Source: Bacteroidales bacterium (GTDB lineage Bacteria > Bacteroidota > Bacteroidia > Bacteroidales > UBA7960). From it: a DNA stretch of 5,279 bases. The notes beneath the pieces are model-generated. The model saw only the letters and a list, made by a program, of their open reading frames with translations. It had not been told where the DNA came from and ran no database searches. The stretch is from positions 1-5,279 of the forward strand of contig SKTQ01000127.1 in NCBI GenBank assembly GCA_007122505.1, in the 5' to 3' direction. Made by a program: the position numbers and the translations under genes. This document shows, piece by piece, positions 1 through 5,279 of the stretch; positions within the stretch are counted from its first letter, which is position 1; each line of letters begins with the position of its first letter.

Positions 1-1020
1 ACCATTGATTCTGAGCTATTTGGCCACGAGAAAGGTTCTTTTACCGGGGCACATGATGCACGCAAGGGGTATTTTGAAGTTGTTAACGGCGGTACCATTT
101 TCCTTGATGAGGTGGCAGAGTTGCCGATGCTGACGCAGGTAAGGCTTTTGCGGATTCTTGAAACCGGGGAGTTTATAAAGGTGGGGTCGTCAAAGGTACT
201 CAGGACGGATGTGCGGGTGGTGGCGGCCACCAATGTAGATTTACAGCATGCGGTTTCTGCAGGGAGGTTCAGGGAAGACCTGTATTACCGTTTAAATACC
301 GTTCCGATCAATGTACCCCCATTGCGCGAAAGGAAAGAAGATATCATCATGCTGTTTAAAAAGTTTTCTGCTGATTTTGCAGAGAAATACCGGATGCCGC
401 CATTGCAACTCTCCCATGATGCAGAGCATTTGCTTGTCAGACACAGGTGGCCGGGCAACGTCAGGCAGTTGAAAAACCTGGCAGAGCAAATGTCAGTCAT
501 CGAAAAAGACAGGCAGGTTACGGCGGACACCATCAGCCGTTATTTGCCTGGTGAACGCGACAATACCCTGCCTGTGCTGTTCCGGGACAGTCAGGCTTCC
601 GGAGCCGGACTCAATGAAAGGGAGATCCTTTACAAGATTTTGTTTGACATGAAGCGTGACATCACTGACATGAAGAAGATTATTTTACAGATGCTTGACG
701 AGGGTCAGTTGCCGGGAAGTTTCCAGGAAGAACATGCGCATCTCATTGAGAAAATCTCAAAAGACAGCAATCTGCCGCATATTTATGAGGAAAACCAGGT
801 GAATATCAGCAGTCCGGGGCAGGACGAAAGTGTTATGGAAGGCTTTGAAGAGGCCCCTCACGAGTTTGTGGAGGAGAGTTTATCTTTGCAGGAAAAGGAA
901 AAGGACCTCATAGAAAAGGCATTGCAGAAACACAAAGGGCGCAGAAAGAAGGCGGCAAGGGAACTGGGCATTTCCGAACGTACATTATACCGTAAAATTA
1001 AGGAATACGATATAGCATAG
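1..1020 (+). CDS. Sigma-54-interacting AAA+ transcriptional activator, Fis-type HTH (5' partial)
   Basis: This is the C-terminal 339 residues of a bacterial enhancer-binding protein, which uses ATP hydrolysis to remodel sigma-54 RNA polymerase at promoters. The frame is open from base 1, so the start, Walker A and any sensor domain lie upstream. Visible in order are the sigma-54 contact loop GSFTGA (residues 12-17, a Ser variant of GAFTGA), Walker B GGTIFLDE (30-37), sensor I RVVAATN (72-78), the arginine-finger segment FREDLYYRLN (90-99), and sensor II WPGNVRQLKNL (150-160). A long, partly acidic linker follows, then a Fis-like helix-turn-helix (about 313-336, KKAARELGISERTLYRKI) for DNA binding. 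With the loop and Arg segment intact, the protein is probably active. A GTG at 112 is not the start, because conserved motifs precede it. The lptE gene follows after 40 nt, as is common in Bacteroidota. The regulated genes cannot be told from this sequence. Confidence 0.95.
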   Translation, partial: TIDSELFGHEKGSFTGAHDARKGYFEVVNGGTIFLDEVAELPMLTQVRLLRILETGEFIKVGSSKVLRTDVRVVAATNVDLQHAVSAGRFREDLYYRLNTVPINVPPLRERKEDIIMLFKKFSADFAEKYRMPPLQLSHDAEHLLVRHRWPGNVRQLKNLAEQMSVIEKDRQVTADTISRYLPGERDNTLPVLFRDSQASGAGLNEREILYKILFDMKRDITDMKKIILQMLDEGQLPGSFQEEHAHLIEKISKDSNLPHIYEENQVNISSPGQDESVMEGFEEAPHEFVEESLSLQEKEKDLIEKALQKHKGRRKKAARELGISERTLYRKIKEYDIA

Positions 1021-1032
1021 GCAATTTTTTAT

Positions 1033-1040
1033 TATCTTTG
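1033..1040 (+). promoter_or_regulatory. Candidate Bacteroidota -7 promoter element for lptE
   Basis: TATCTTTG matches the Bacteroidota -7 consensus TAnnTTTG exactly and lies in the 40-nt gap between the activator gene and lptE. Transcription would begin a few bases downstream and leave a leader of roughly 15 nt. No TTTG or TTG is visible at the -33 position (around 1009-1012), so the promoter would be only half consensus. lptE may also be read through from the activator gene. Confidence 0.45.
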
Positions 1041-1060
1041 CAGGCCAAAAAAACGAGGTC

Positions 1061-1582
1061 ATGCTGATCACAAAGAAGCAGTTTACATATCTGGTAATGA
1101 GCATCCTTGCTGCAGCTGTCATGCAGTCGTGCGGGGTATATTCCTTTACGGGAGCAAGTATCCCACCGCAGGCGGAAACGATTTCTGTTGATCATTTTCC
1201 CAATGACGCACAGCTGGTGCAGCCGATTTTGAGCCAGCGTTTCACAGACGAACTGAGGAACAAATTCATGCGTCAGACCAATTTACAAATGATTGACGGT
1301 GTAGGTCATCTTCATTTTGAAGGAAGTATTGTGGGATACAGGACGGAGCCCATTGCCATCACCGGTGATGACCGTGCAGCCATGAACCGCCTGACCATCA
1401 CCGTCAGGGTTTCTTTTATAAACGAATTTGATGAGTCAGCAGAATTTGTCAACCGAAACTTCTCCAGGTATTTTGATTATGACAGCAACCTGAGTTTGTC
1501 ACAGGTTGAAAATGAAGCCATTGATCAGATTGTGTCAGAATTGGTGGAGGATATTTTCAACGAAGCTGTGGTTAACTGGTAG
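1061..1582 (+). CDS. lptE: LPS assembly lipoprotein LptE (Bacteroidota type)
   Basis: This is the predicted outer-membrane lipoprotein that partners the LptD beta-barrel and helps deliver lipopolysaccharide to the outer leaflet. The 173-residue product begins with a short basic n-region (KK at 5-6), a hydrophobic core (about 8-21) and a lipobox-like MQSC, with Cys24 as the likely lipidated residue. The mature start CGVYSFTGASIPP is highly typical of Bacteroidota LptE, and the rest fits the short LptE alpha/beta fold by length. The ATG at 1061 is chosen because it supplies the basic n-region; the in-frame ATG at 1097 (Met13) would remove it. There is no well-placed Shine-Dalgarno: GAGG ends only 2 nt before the ATG. 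The TPR gene follows after 21 nt, which suggests cotranscription. The family call rests on recognising the mature N terminus and the gene order. Confidence 0.9.
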   Translation: MLITKKQFTYLVMSILAAAVMQSCGVYSFTGASIPPQAETISVDHFPNDAQLVQPILSQRFTDELRNKFMRQTNLQMIDGVGHLHFEGSIVGYRTEPIAITGDDRAAMNRLTITVRVSFINEFDESAEFVNRNFSRYFDYDSNLSLSQVENEAIDQIVSELVEDIFNEAVVNW

Positions 1583-1603
1583 TCATTTATTACAGGGCAA
1601 ATC

Positions 1604-2209
1604 ATGTTTACAACGACTCAATCAAGGTTTTACGACATCCTTAATGGAAAGAGGGGGCTGGATCGGATCAGCGGTGCATTTCTTCGTCGCATGGTGTCGA
1701 AATATCCTTATTCTCAGCCTGTAAGGATGATGTACGCCAAGGCTCTGATGGGGGTTGACAAGGAATTGTATGAGGTTGAGGTGAACAGGGCTGCGGCCAT
1801 TGCTCCTGACCGTAGAAGGTTTCGGGCATTTATTTCCGGCAAGGACTCCGGCAGCATTTCACCGGGCGGGCATATTGTTTCCTGCGTGTCTGACGGGGAG
1901 TATCTTGACCGTGATGCCGTCACCGGCGGCAAAGTGAAAAAGCTTGCCCAGCAGAAGATCATCGATCGTTTTTTGGAGAAGCAACCCCGGATTGAAGGAA
2001 AAAAAGAAGGTTTGCCGGAGGGAGATATGTCACCGGAGAGCGTCGCCTATGACCCGTCGCTGGCCAGTGAAACCCTTGCTGAAGTTTTTTTGAAACAAGG
2101 GAAAACCGCACGTGCGATATCCATTTATCAAAAATTAAGTTTGATGTTTCCCAAAAAAAGCAGTTACTTTGCAAAAAAAATAGAATCCATTCAAAAAGAA
2201 AACAATTAA
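1604..2209 (+). CDS. Small TPR-like protein between lptE and secG
   Basis: This 201-residue protein has no signal peptide or membrane segment, so it is probably cytosolic; its function is unknown. An N-terminal helical part (about 6-72) includes a FLRRMVSKYPYSQPVRMMYAKAL stretch that resembles the tetratricopeptide-like proteins found at this locus in other Bacteroidota. The middle (about 80-150) is polar and low in predicted structure, apart from QQKIIDRFLEKQPRI (116-130), which I recognise as a recurring motif of these proteins. The C terminus (about 155-195, ETLAEVFLKQGK to YFAKKIE) reads as one TPR-type helix pair, with the typical Gly and Ala positions and a proline (FP) after the second helix. 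Such repeats usually bind partner proteins. The gene lies 21 nt after lptE and 13 nt before secG, so it is almost certainly in the same operon. Its conserved place suggests a link to envelope biogenesis, but this is inference. Confidence 0.8.
   Translation: MFTTTQSRFYDILNGKRGLDRISGAFLRRMVSKYPYSQPVRMMYAKALMGVDKELYEVEVNRAAAIAPDRRRFRAFISGKDSGSISPGGHIVSCVSDGEYLDRDAVTGGKVKKLAQQKIIDRFLEKQPRIEGKKEGLPEGDMSPESVAYDPSLASETLAEVFLKQGKTARAISIYQKLSLMFPKKSSYFAKKIESIQKENN
2140..2171 (+). promoter_or_regulatory. Candidate internal promoter for secG
   Basis: TTTG (2140-2143), a 20-nt spacer and TTACTTTG (2164-2171) match the Bacteroidota housekeeping pattern TTTG-N19-21-TAnnTTTG with one mismatch (T for A at the second base of the -7 element). 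It lies in the last codons of the TPR gene, about 50 nt before the secG ATG, and would give secG a leader of about 45 nt. Chance occurrence inside AT-rich coding sequence is possible. Confidence 0.4.
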
Positions 2210-2222
2210 AACCGATTAAATA

Positions 2223-2606
2223 ATGGGCGCATTTGTATTAATATCCGTTTTGATTTTGATTACCTGCATTTTGCTGGTTCTGATCGTCTTGGTTCAGAAT
2301 GCCAAAGGTGGCGGGCTGGCTGCTAATTTTTCATCCAGCAATCAGATCATGGGTGTAAGAAAAACCACTGATTTTCTTGAGAAGGCCACATGGACGCTGG
2401 CCATTGTATTGCTGGCACTTACATTAACCTCAAATTTTGTGATTCCACGGTCACAAATGGGCGCAGTGCCTGAAAGTGAAGTGCGGGATCTTATACCTGC
2501 CTCCCAGGCCCCGCGCATGGATTTCCAAACGCCACCCGTACAGGCAATACCGGAAAGTGTTGAAGACATCCAGGATTTGGAACAAATTCCTGATATTGAG
2601 AATTAA
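2223..2606 (+). CDS. secG: Preprotein translocase subunit SecG
   Basis: SecG is the small auxiliary subunit of the SecYEG channel in the inner membrane and assists SecA-driven export. The 127-residue product has the two-helix SecG layout: TM1 at about 4-24, the signature loop VQNAKGGGLAANFSSSNQIMG (about 24-44, with the conserved Gly run and Asn/Ser positions), then TTDFLEKAT and TM2 at about 57-74. After TM2 comes a tail of about 52 residues rich in Pro, Glu and Asp (11 acidic against 3 basic residues by my count), which makes it longer than the roughly 75-110 residues common elsewhere; extended tails occur in Bacteroidota. The gene starts 13 nt after the TPR gene with no Shine-Dalgarno and an A-rich upstream stretch. 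A strong terminator follows 20 nt after the stop, so secG ends this transcription unit. Confidence 0.95.
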   Translation: MGAFVLISVLILITCILLVLIVLVQNAKGGGLAANFSSSNQIMGVRKTTDFLEKATWTLAIVLLALTLTSNFVIPRSQMGAVPESEVRDLIPASQAPRMDFQTPPVQAIPESVEDIQDLEQIPDIEN

Positions 2607-2625
2607 TGTATTTTCATACAAGCTG

Positions 2626-2666
2626 AAAAAGTGTCAGAATGGCATACCGTTCTGACACTTTTTTTT
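2626..2666 (+). terminator. Intrinsic terminator after secG
   Basis: A 14-bp perfect inverted repeat has arms at 2626-2639 and 2650-2663 (core GTGTCAGAA / TTCTGACAC). It extends inward by one G-U and two G-C pairs to a CATA tetraloop, giving a stem of about 17 bp, and runs into eight Ts (2659-2666). The A-run on the left arm mirrors the T-run, so it could also stop antisense transcription. It separates the lptE-secG unit from groESL. Confidence 0.93.
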
Positions 2667-2712
2667 ATTTGCGTGGCATAATCCTGAAAAAATGACAAGC
2701 AAAGGAGTTTCT

Positions 2713-2746
2713 CATCGCTTTGGCACAATATGTGAAAAGGGCGATG
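2713..2746. repeat. Imperfect inverted repeat upstream of groES
   Basis: CATCGC (2713-2718) pairs with GCGATG (2741-2746). Inside it, TTT (2719-2721) can pair with AAA after a two-base GG bulge, and CACA (2724-2727) pairs with TGTG (2731-2734) around an ATA loop. It lies about 65-100 nt before groES, overlaps the -33 part of the candidate promoter and lacks a T-tract, so it is not a terminator. An operator role is possible but unproven. Confidence 0.45.
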
Positions 2747-2762
2747 TTGCATCTTAGCATTG
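2731..2762 (+). promoter_or_regulatory. Candidate groESL promoter
   Basis: TGTG (2731-2734), a 20-nt spacer and TAGCATTG (2755-2762) differ from the Bacteroidota consensus TTTG-N20-TAnnTTTG by one base in each element. A start about 7 nt downstream would give a groES leader of about 40 nt. A terminator lies upstream, so a promoter must exist in 2667-2810, but this exact site is only the best match I could find. A weaker alternative pairs TTG (2747-2749) with TATTTACA (2768-2775). Confidence 0.35.
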
Positions 2763-2767
2763 CACAT
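2744..2767. repeat. Near-palindrome overlapping the candidate groESL -7 element
   Basis: ATGTTGCA (2744-2751) and TGCACAT (2761-2767) form an inverted repeat broken by one missing base, with a 9-nt spacer. The geometry recalls the CIRCE heat-shock operator (two 9-bp arms, 9-nt spacer), but the arm sequences are different. It spans the candidate -7 element, where a repressor would be expected to bind. It is short and imperfect, so it may be chance. Confidence 0.3.
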
Positions 2768-2784
2768 TATTTACAATCGTATAC

Positions 2785-2814
2785 ATGTCTAACTTGAAAA
2801 ATCAAAAAACATGA
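2785..2814 (+). other. Possible 9-codon leader ORF overlapping groES start
   Basis: ATG at 2785 opens a reading frame encoding MSNLKNQKT, and its TGA stop (2812-2814) shares ATGA with the groES ATG (2811-2813). Such an overlap is the arrangement used in translational coupling. The peptide has no recognisable homology, and the start has no Shine-Dalgarno, as is normal for this phylum. It may be coincidental. Confidence 0.18.
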
Positions 2815-3089
2815 CAAAAGTAAACATCAAGCCATTAGCTGATCGCGTTTTGGTGGAACCCGCTCCGGCGGAAGAAAAGACTTCGGGTGGCATTATTATC
2901 CCCGACACAGCCAAGGAAAAGCCCCAGATGGGCACCATTGTTGCCGTGGGCGATGGCACAAAAGATAACCCAATCACCGTAAAGGTAGGAGACAAGGTTC
3001 TTTACGGCAAATATGCCGGCACCGAGCTTACCTTTGAAGGCAACAACTACCTGATCATGCGCGAATCGGATATTTACGCTGTTGTGTAA
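2811..3089 (+). CDS. groES: Co-chaperonin GroES (Hsp10)
   Basis: GroES forms the seven-subunit lid that closes the GroEL chamber in the cytosol during ATP-driven folding. The 92-residue length is normal for the family. The N-terminal signature IKPLADRVLVEP (about 6-17) is present. The mobile loop (about 17-33) carries the hydrophobic III of GGIIIP (26-31), which docks on GroEL. The beta-barrel core follows, with GTIVAVGDG (41-49), VKVGDKVLYGKYAGTE (57-72) and the C-terminal YLIMRESDI. The ATG at 2811 follows an A-rich tract (AAATCAAAAAAC), which replaces a Shine-Dalgarno. groEL starts 45 nt downstream with no terminator between them, so the two are cotranscribed. The upstream terminator and its own control region make groESL separate from the secG unit. 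There is no CIRCE element. Confidence 0.98.
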   Translation: MTKVNIKPLADRVLVEPAPAEEKTSGGIIIPDTAKEKPQMGTIVAVGDGTKDNPITVKVGDKVLYGKYAGTELTFEGNNYLIMRESDIYAVV

Positions 3090-3134
3090 GGAAACAAACA
3101 ATCATTTCATAAACAATAAAAACAGAGAATTATC

Positions 3135-4772
3135 ATGGCAAAAGACATAACCTTCAACCTGGAAGCAAGAAATGCTTTAAAGAAAGGGGTTGACAAACTA
3201 TCAGACGCCGTCAAGGTAACCCTTGGCCCCAAAGGTCGCAATGTGATCATGGATAAGAAATTCGGTGCGCCGGCCATTTCAAAGGACGGTGTAACGGTGG
3301 CAAAAGAAATTGAGTTGAAAGACCCGGTTGAAAACATGGGTGCGCAGATGGTGAAAGAGGTAGCCAGCAAAACGGCTGATGTAGCCGGTGATGGCACCAC
3401 TACCGCTACTGTACTGGCACAGTCCATTATTCACAGCGGATTGAAGAACGTTGCTGCCGGTGCCAACCCAATGGACCTCAAGCGCGGTATCGACAAAGCC
3501 GTCATTAAAGTAATTGAACACCTTCGCCACCAGTCAAAAGAAGTTGGTGACAGCATTGAAAAAATCAAGCAGGTAGCCACCATTTCTGCCAACAACGATC
3601 ACTCCATCGGTGCGCTGATCGCGGAGGCCATGTCGAAAGTGAAAAAAGAAGGTGTTATTACCATTGAAGAAGCGAAGGGTACCGAAACCAGCGTTCAGGT
3701 GGTGGAAGGTATGCAGTTCGACCGTGGTTATATCAGCCCTTACTTTGTGACCGACACAGAGAAAATGGAGACTGTATTTGAAGATCCTTTTATTCTGATC
3801 TATGACAAAAAGATCAGTACCATGAAGGATTTTCTGCCTGTTCTCGAGAAGGTCGTACAAACCGGCAAACCCCTGTTGATCATTGCAGAAGACGTTGACG
3901 GCGAAGCTTTGGCCACCCTGGTGGTAAACAAGTTACGCGGTTCTCTGAAGATTGCTGCGGTGAAAGCTCCCGGCTTCGGTGACCGTCGTAAAGCCATGCT
4001 GGAAGATATCGCTATCCTCACCGGAGGTACAGTGATCAGCGAAGAGCAGGGTTACAAGCTGGAAAATGCAGATTTGTCGCACCTGGGAACAGCTGAAAAA
4101 ATCACTATTGACAAAGACAATACCACTATTGTGAGTGGCAAGGGTGACAAGGAAAATATCAAGGCACGCATCAACCAGATCAAAGCCCAGATGGAGAACA
4201 CAACTTCCGACTATGACAAGGAGAAGCTCCAGGAGCGTTTAGCAAAACTTGCCGGAGGTGTGGCTGTTCTGTACGTTGGTGCAGCCAGCGAGGTGGAAAT
4301 GAAAGAAAAGAAAGATCGTTTTGATGATGCTTTGCATGCAACCCGTGCAGCCGTAGAAGAGGGAATCGTACCCGGTGGCGGTATCGCATACATCCGCGCC
4401 CTGGAGGCCCTGGAAAACTTCACCGGAGAAAACACCGACGAAGATACCGGTGCAGCCATCGTACGGAGAGCTATGGAAGAACCGCTCCGCATGATTGTTG
4501 AAAATGCAGGTGTGGAAGGATCCATCGTAGTGCAGAAAGTAAAAGAAGGAAAGGATGATTTCGGTTTTAACGCACGCACGGAAACCTATGAAAATCTGTA
4601 TGAATCAGGTGTAATTGACCCAACCAAGGTAACCCGCGTGGCACTCGAAAATGCGGCCTCTATTGCAGGTATGTTACTGACCACCGAATGTGTTTTGGCA
4701 GATATTCCTGAAGAGAAATCCGATGTCCCACCGATGAATCCCGGCATGGGCGGTATGGGTGGCATGATGTAG
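3135..4772 (+). CDS. groL: Chaperonin GroEL (Hsp60)
   Basis: GroEL is the 14-subunit ATP-dependent folding chamber of the cytosol, working with GroES. The 545 residues match the usual length. The nucleotide-binding residues are present: VTLGPKGRNV (28-37), D51 in KDGVTV, and D86 in GDGTTT (85-90). The catalytic Asp equivalent to E. coli D398 is D398 in DDALHATRAAVEEG. The chaperonin signature AAVEEGIVPGGG falls at 405-416. The apical substrate and GroES face is intact (RGYISPYF at 197-204, FLPVLEKV at 233-240). The protein ends in the Gly-Met tail PGMGGMGGMM, which projects into the cavity. All key sites are conserved, so this is the standard housekeeping copy rather than a diverged paralogue. 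The gene starts 45 nt after groES and is followed by a terminator 25 nt after its stop. Confidence 0.99.
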   Translation: MAKDITFNLEARNALKKGVDKLSDAVKVTLGPKGRNVIMDKKFGAPAISKDGVTVAKEIELKDPVENMGAQMVKEVASKTADVAGDGTTTATVLAQSIIHSGLKNVAAGANPMDLKRGIDKAVIKVIEHLRHQSKEVGDSIEKIKQVATISANNDHSIGALIAEAMSKVKKEGVITIEEAKGTETSVQVVEGMQFDRGYISPYFVTDTEKMETVFEDPFILIYDKKISTMKDFLPVLEKVVQTGKPLLIIAEDVDGEALATLVVNKLRGSLKIAAVKAPGFGDRRKAMLEDIAILTGGTVISEEQGYKLENADLSHLGTAEKITIDKDNTTIVSGKGDKENIKARINQIKAQMENTTSDYDKEKLQERLAKLAGGVAVLYVGAASEVEMKEKKDRFDDALHATRAAVEEGIVPGGGIAYIRALEALENFTGENTDEDTGAAIVRRAMEEPLRMIVENAGVEGSIVVQKVKEGKDDFGFNARTETYENLYESGVIDPTKVTRVALENAASIAGMLLTTECVLADIPEEKSDVPPMNPGMGGMGGMM

Positions 4773-4797
4773 CAATTATTCCCTCATATATATGCAC

Positions 4798-4840
4798 CGA
4801 GGCTGTCAGTGTTCTTAAACCGACAGCCTCGTTTTTTTTT
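4798..4840 (+). terminator. Intrinsic terminator after groEL
   Basis: A perfect 10-bp GC-rich stem, CGAGGCTGTC (4798-4807) and GACAGCCTCG (4822-4831), encloses a 14-nt loop and is followed by nine Ts (4832-4840). It ends the groESL transcript. Read from the other strand, the hairpin is followed by GTGCATATATAT without a T-run, so it is a poor terminator for the convergent cyclophilin gene. Confidence 0.93.
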
Positions 4841-4862
4841 ACCAGAAGCCTAAAGCCCTTTT

Positions 4863-5279
4863 CTATTCTCCGTCGAGAATCTTGATTTTTTCGATTCGAT
4901 CACCTTGCTTGATCTCATCTATCACTTCCAGGCCTTCCACTACTTTCCCGAAACAGGTATGCATGCCGTCGAGATGTGCGGTGCTTTCGCGCGTATGGCA
5001 AATAAAAAATTGTGATCCCCCGGTGTTGCGACCGGCGTGGGCCATTGACAAAACGCCACGGTCGTGGTACTGGTTTTCCCCATCTGTTTCACAATTAATG
5101 GTGTAACCGGGTCCTCCCATTCCTGTACCATGGGGGCAACCTCCCTGGATGACGAAATCGGGGATCACCCTGTGGAAGTTTAATCCATCATAAAAACCTT
5201 TTTTGGAAAGATCAACAAAGTTTTTTACCGTACCCGGTGCGTCTTTTTCATAAAACTCCACGAGCATCTTTCCTTTTTC
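4863..5279 (-). CDS. Cyclophilin-type peptidyl-prolyl cis-trans isomerase (5' partial)
   Basis: The enzyme catalyses cis-trans isomerisation of X-Pro bonds during folding. The visible 138 residues are open to the right window edge. The ATG at 5267 is probably not the start, because the four residues before it (EKGK) continue the family pattern of the first beta-strand. Only about 5-12 N-terminal residues are likely missing, so whether a signal peptide exists cannot be seen. Active-site residues are present: FHRVIPDFVIQGG (35-47, with R37, F42 and Q45 matching human CypA R55, F60 and Q63), SQFFIC (89-94), and HLDGMHTCFGKV (102-113, H107 matching H126). H102 replaces the CypA Trp121 that contacts cyclosporin, and V43 replaces Met61. 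Four cysteines (48, 63, 94, 109) are visible. The protein resembles the compact bacterial single-domain type. It converges on groEL, and the gap of 90 nt holds the groEL terminator. Confidence 0.96.
   Translation of the reverse strand, partial: EKGKMLVEFYEKDAPGTVKNFVDLSKKGFYDGLNFHRVIPDFVIQGGCPHGTGMGGPGYTINCETDGENQYHDRGVLSMAHAGRNTGGSQFFICHTRESTAHLDGMHTCFGKVVEGLEVIDEIKQGDRIEKIKILDGE

Noticed and set aside
112..1020. Activator gene starting at the GTG at 112
   Set aside because: The frame is open to base 1, and the GSFTGA loop and Walker B lie before it, so the gene begins outside the window.
1506..1724. 72-codon frame bridging lptE and the TPR gene
   Set aside because: It overlaps two well-supported genes in another frame, and its translation has no family features.
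2667..2810. CIRCE/HrcA operator upstream of groES
   Set aside because: Only TTAGCA (2754-2759) resembles the left arm, and no GAGTGCTAA-like right arm lies 9 nt downstream.
4211..4579. Antisense frame of 122 codons opposite groEL
   Set aside because: It lies wholly within a fully conserved groEL and its product has no recognisable motif. Long antisense frames are expected in this reading phase; the frames at 3107-3427 and 3534-3860 are rejected for the same reason.
4798..4840. Bidirectional terminator shared by groEL and the cyclophilin gene
   Set aside because: The minus-strand reading has no T-run after the hairpin, so only the plus-strand function is supported.
4865..4880. Small hairpin ATTCTC/GAGAAT at the end of the cyclophilin gene
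   Set aside because: It has only 6 AT-rich base pairs, mostly within coding sequence, and no T-tract follows in the minus-strand direction.
4863..5267. Cyclophilin starting at the ATG at 5267
   Set aside because: Family-typical residues (EKGK) precede it in frame up to the edge, so the true start is beyond the window.

Overview
The window looks like ordinary chromosome from a member of the Bacteroidota. The evidence is the gene content and order (sigma-54-type activator, Bacteroidota-type LptE lipoprotein, small TPR protein, SecG with a long acidic tail, then groES-groEL). Supporting signs are A-rich start regions without Shine-Dalgarno sequences and a perfect TAnnTTTG -7 promoter element ahead of lptE. 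I cannot place it below phylum level from this sequence alone.

Layout: (1) 1-1020 (+), the 3' part of a sigma-54-interacting AAA+ activator; its N terminus and Walker A lie outside the window. (2) 1061-2606 (+), lptE, a TPR-type gene and secG, with gaps of 21 and 13 nt, ending at a strong intrinsic terminator (2626-2666). A match to the TAnnTTTG promoter element precedes lptE, and a second promoter candidate lies inside the end of the TPR gene ahead of secG. (3) 2667-2810, the groESL control region. It has no CIRCE operator but holds two imperfect inverted repeats around a candidate promoter, and a 9-codon reading frame whose stop overlaps the groES start. (4) 2811-4772 (+), groES and groEL, closed by a second intrinsic terminator (4798-4840). 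(5) 4863-5279 (-), a convergent single-domain cyclophilin, cut off by the right edge.

Functionally this is an envelope and protein-folding neighbourhood. LptE helps place LPS in the outer membrane, SecG helps the Sec translocon export proteins, GroES/GroEL fold cytosolic proteins and the cyclophilin speeds prolyl isomerisation. The sigma-54 activator may regulate neighbours or distant targets; the sequence does not decide this. No mobile element, CRISPR array, tRNA or rRNA was seen. I found no convincing new system; the most interesting parts are the regulatory details around secG and groES.
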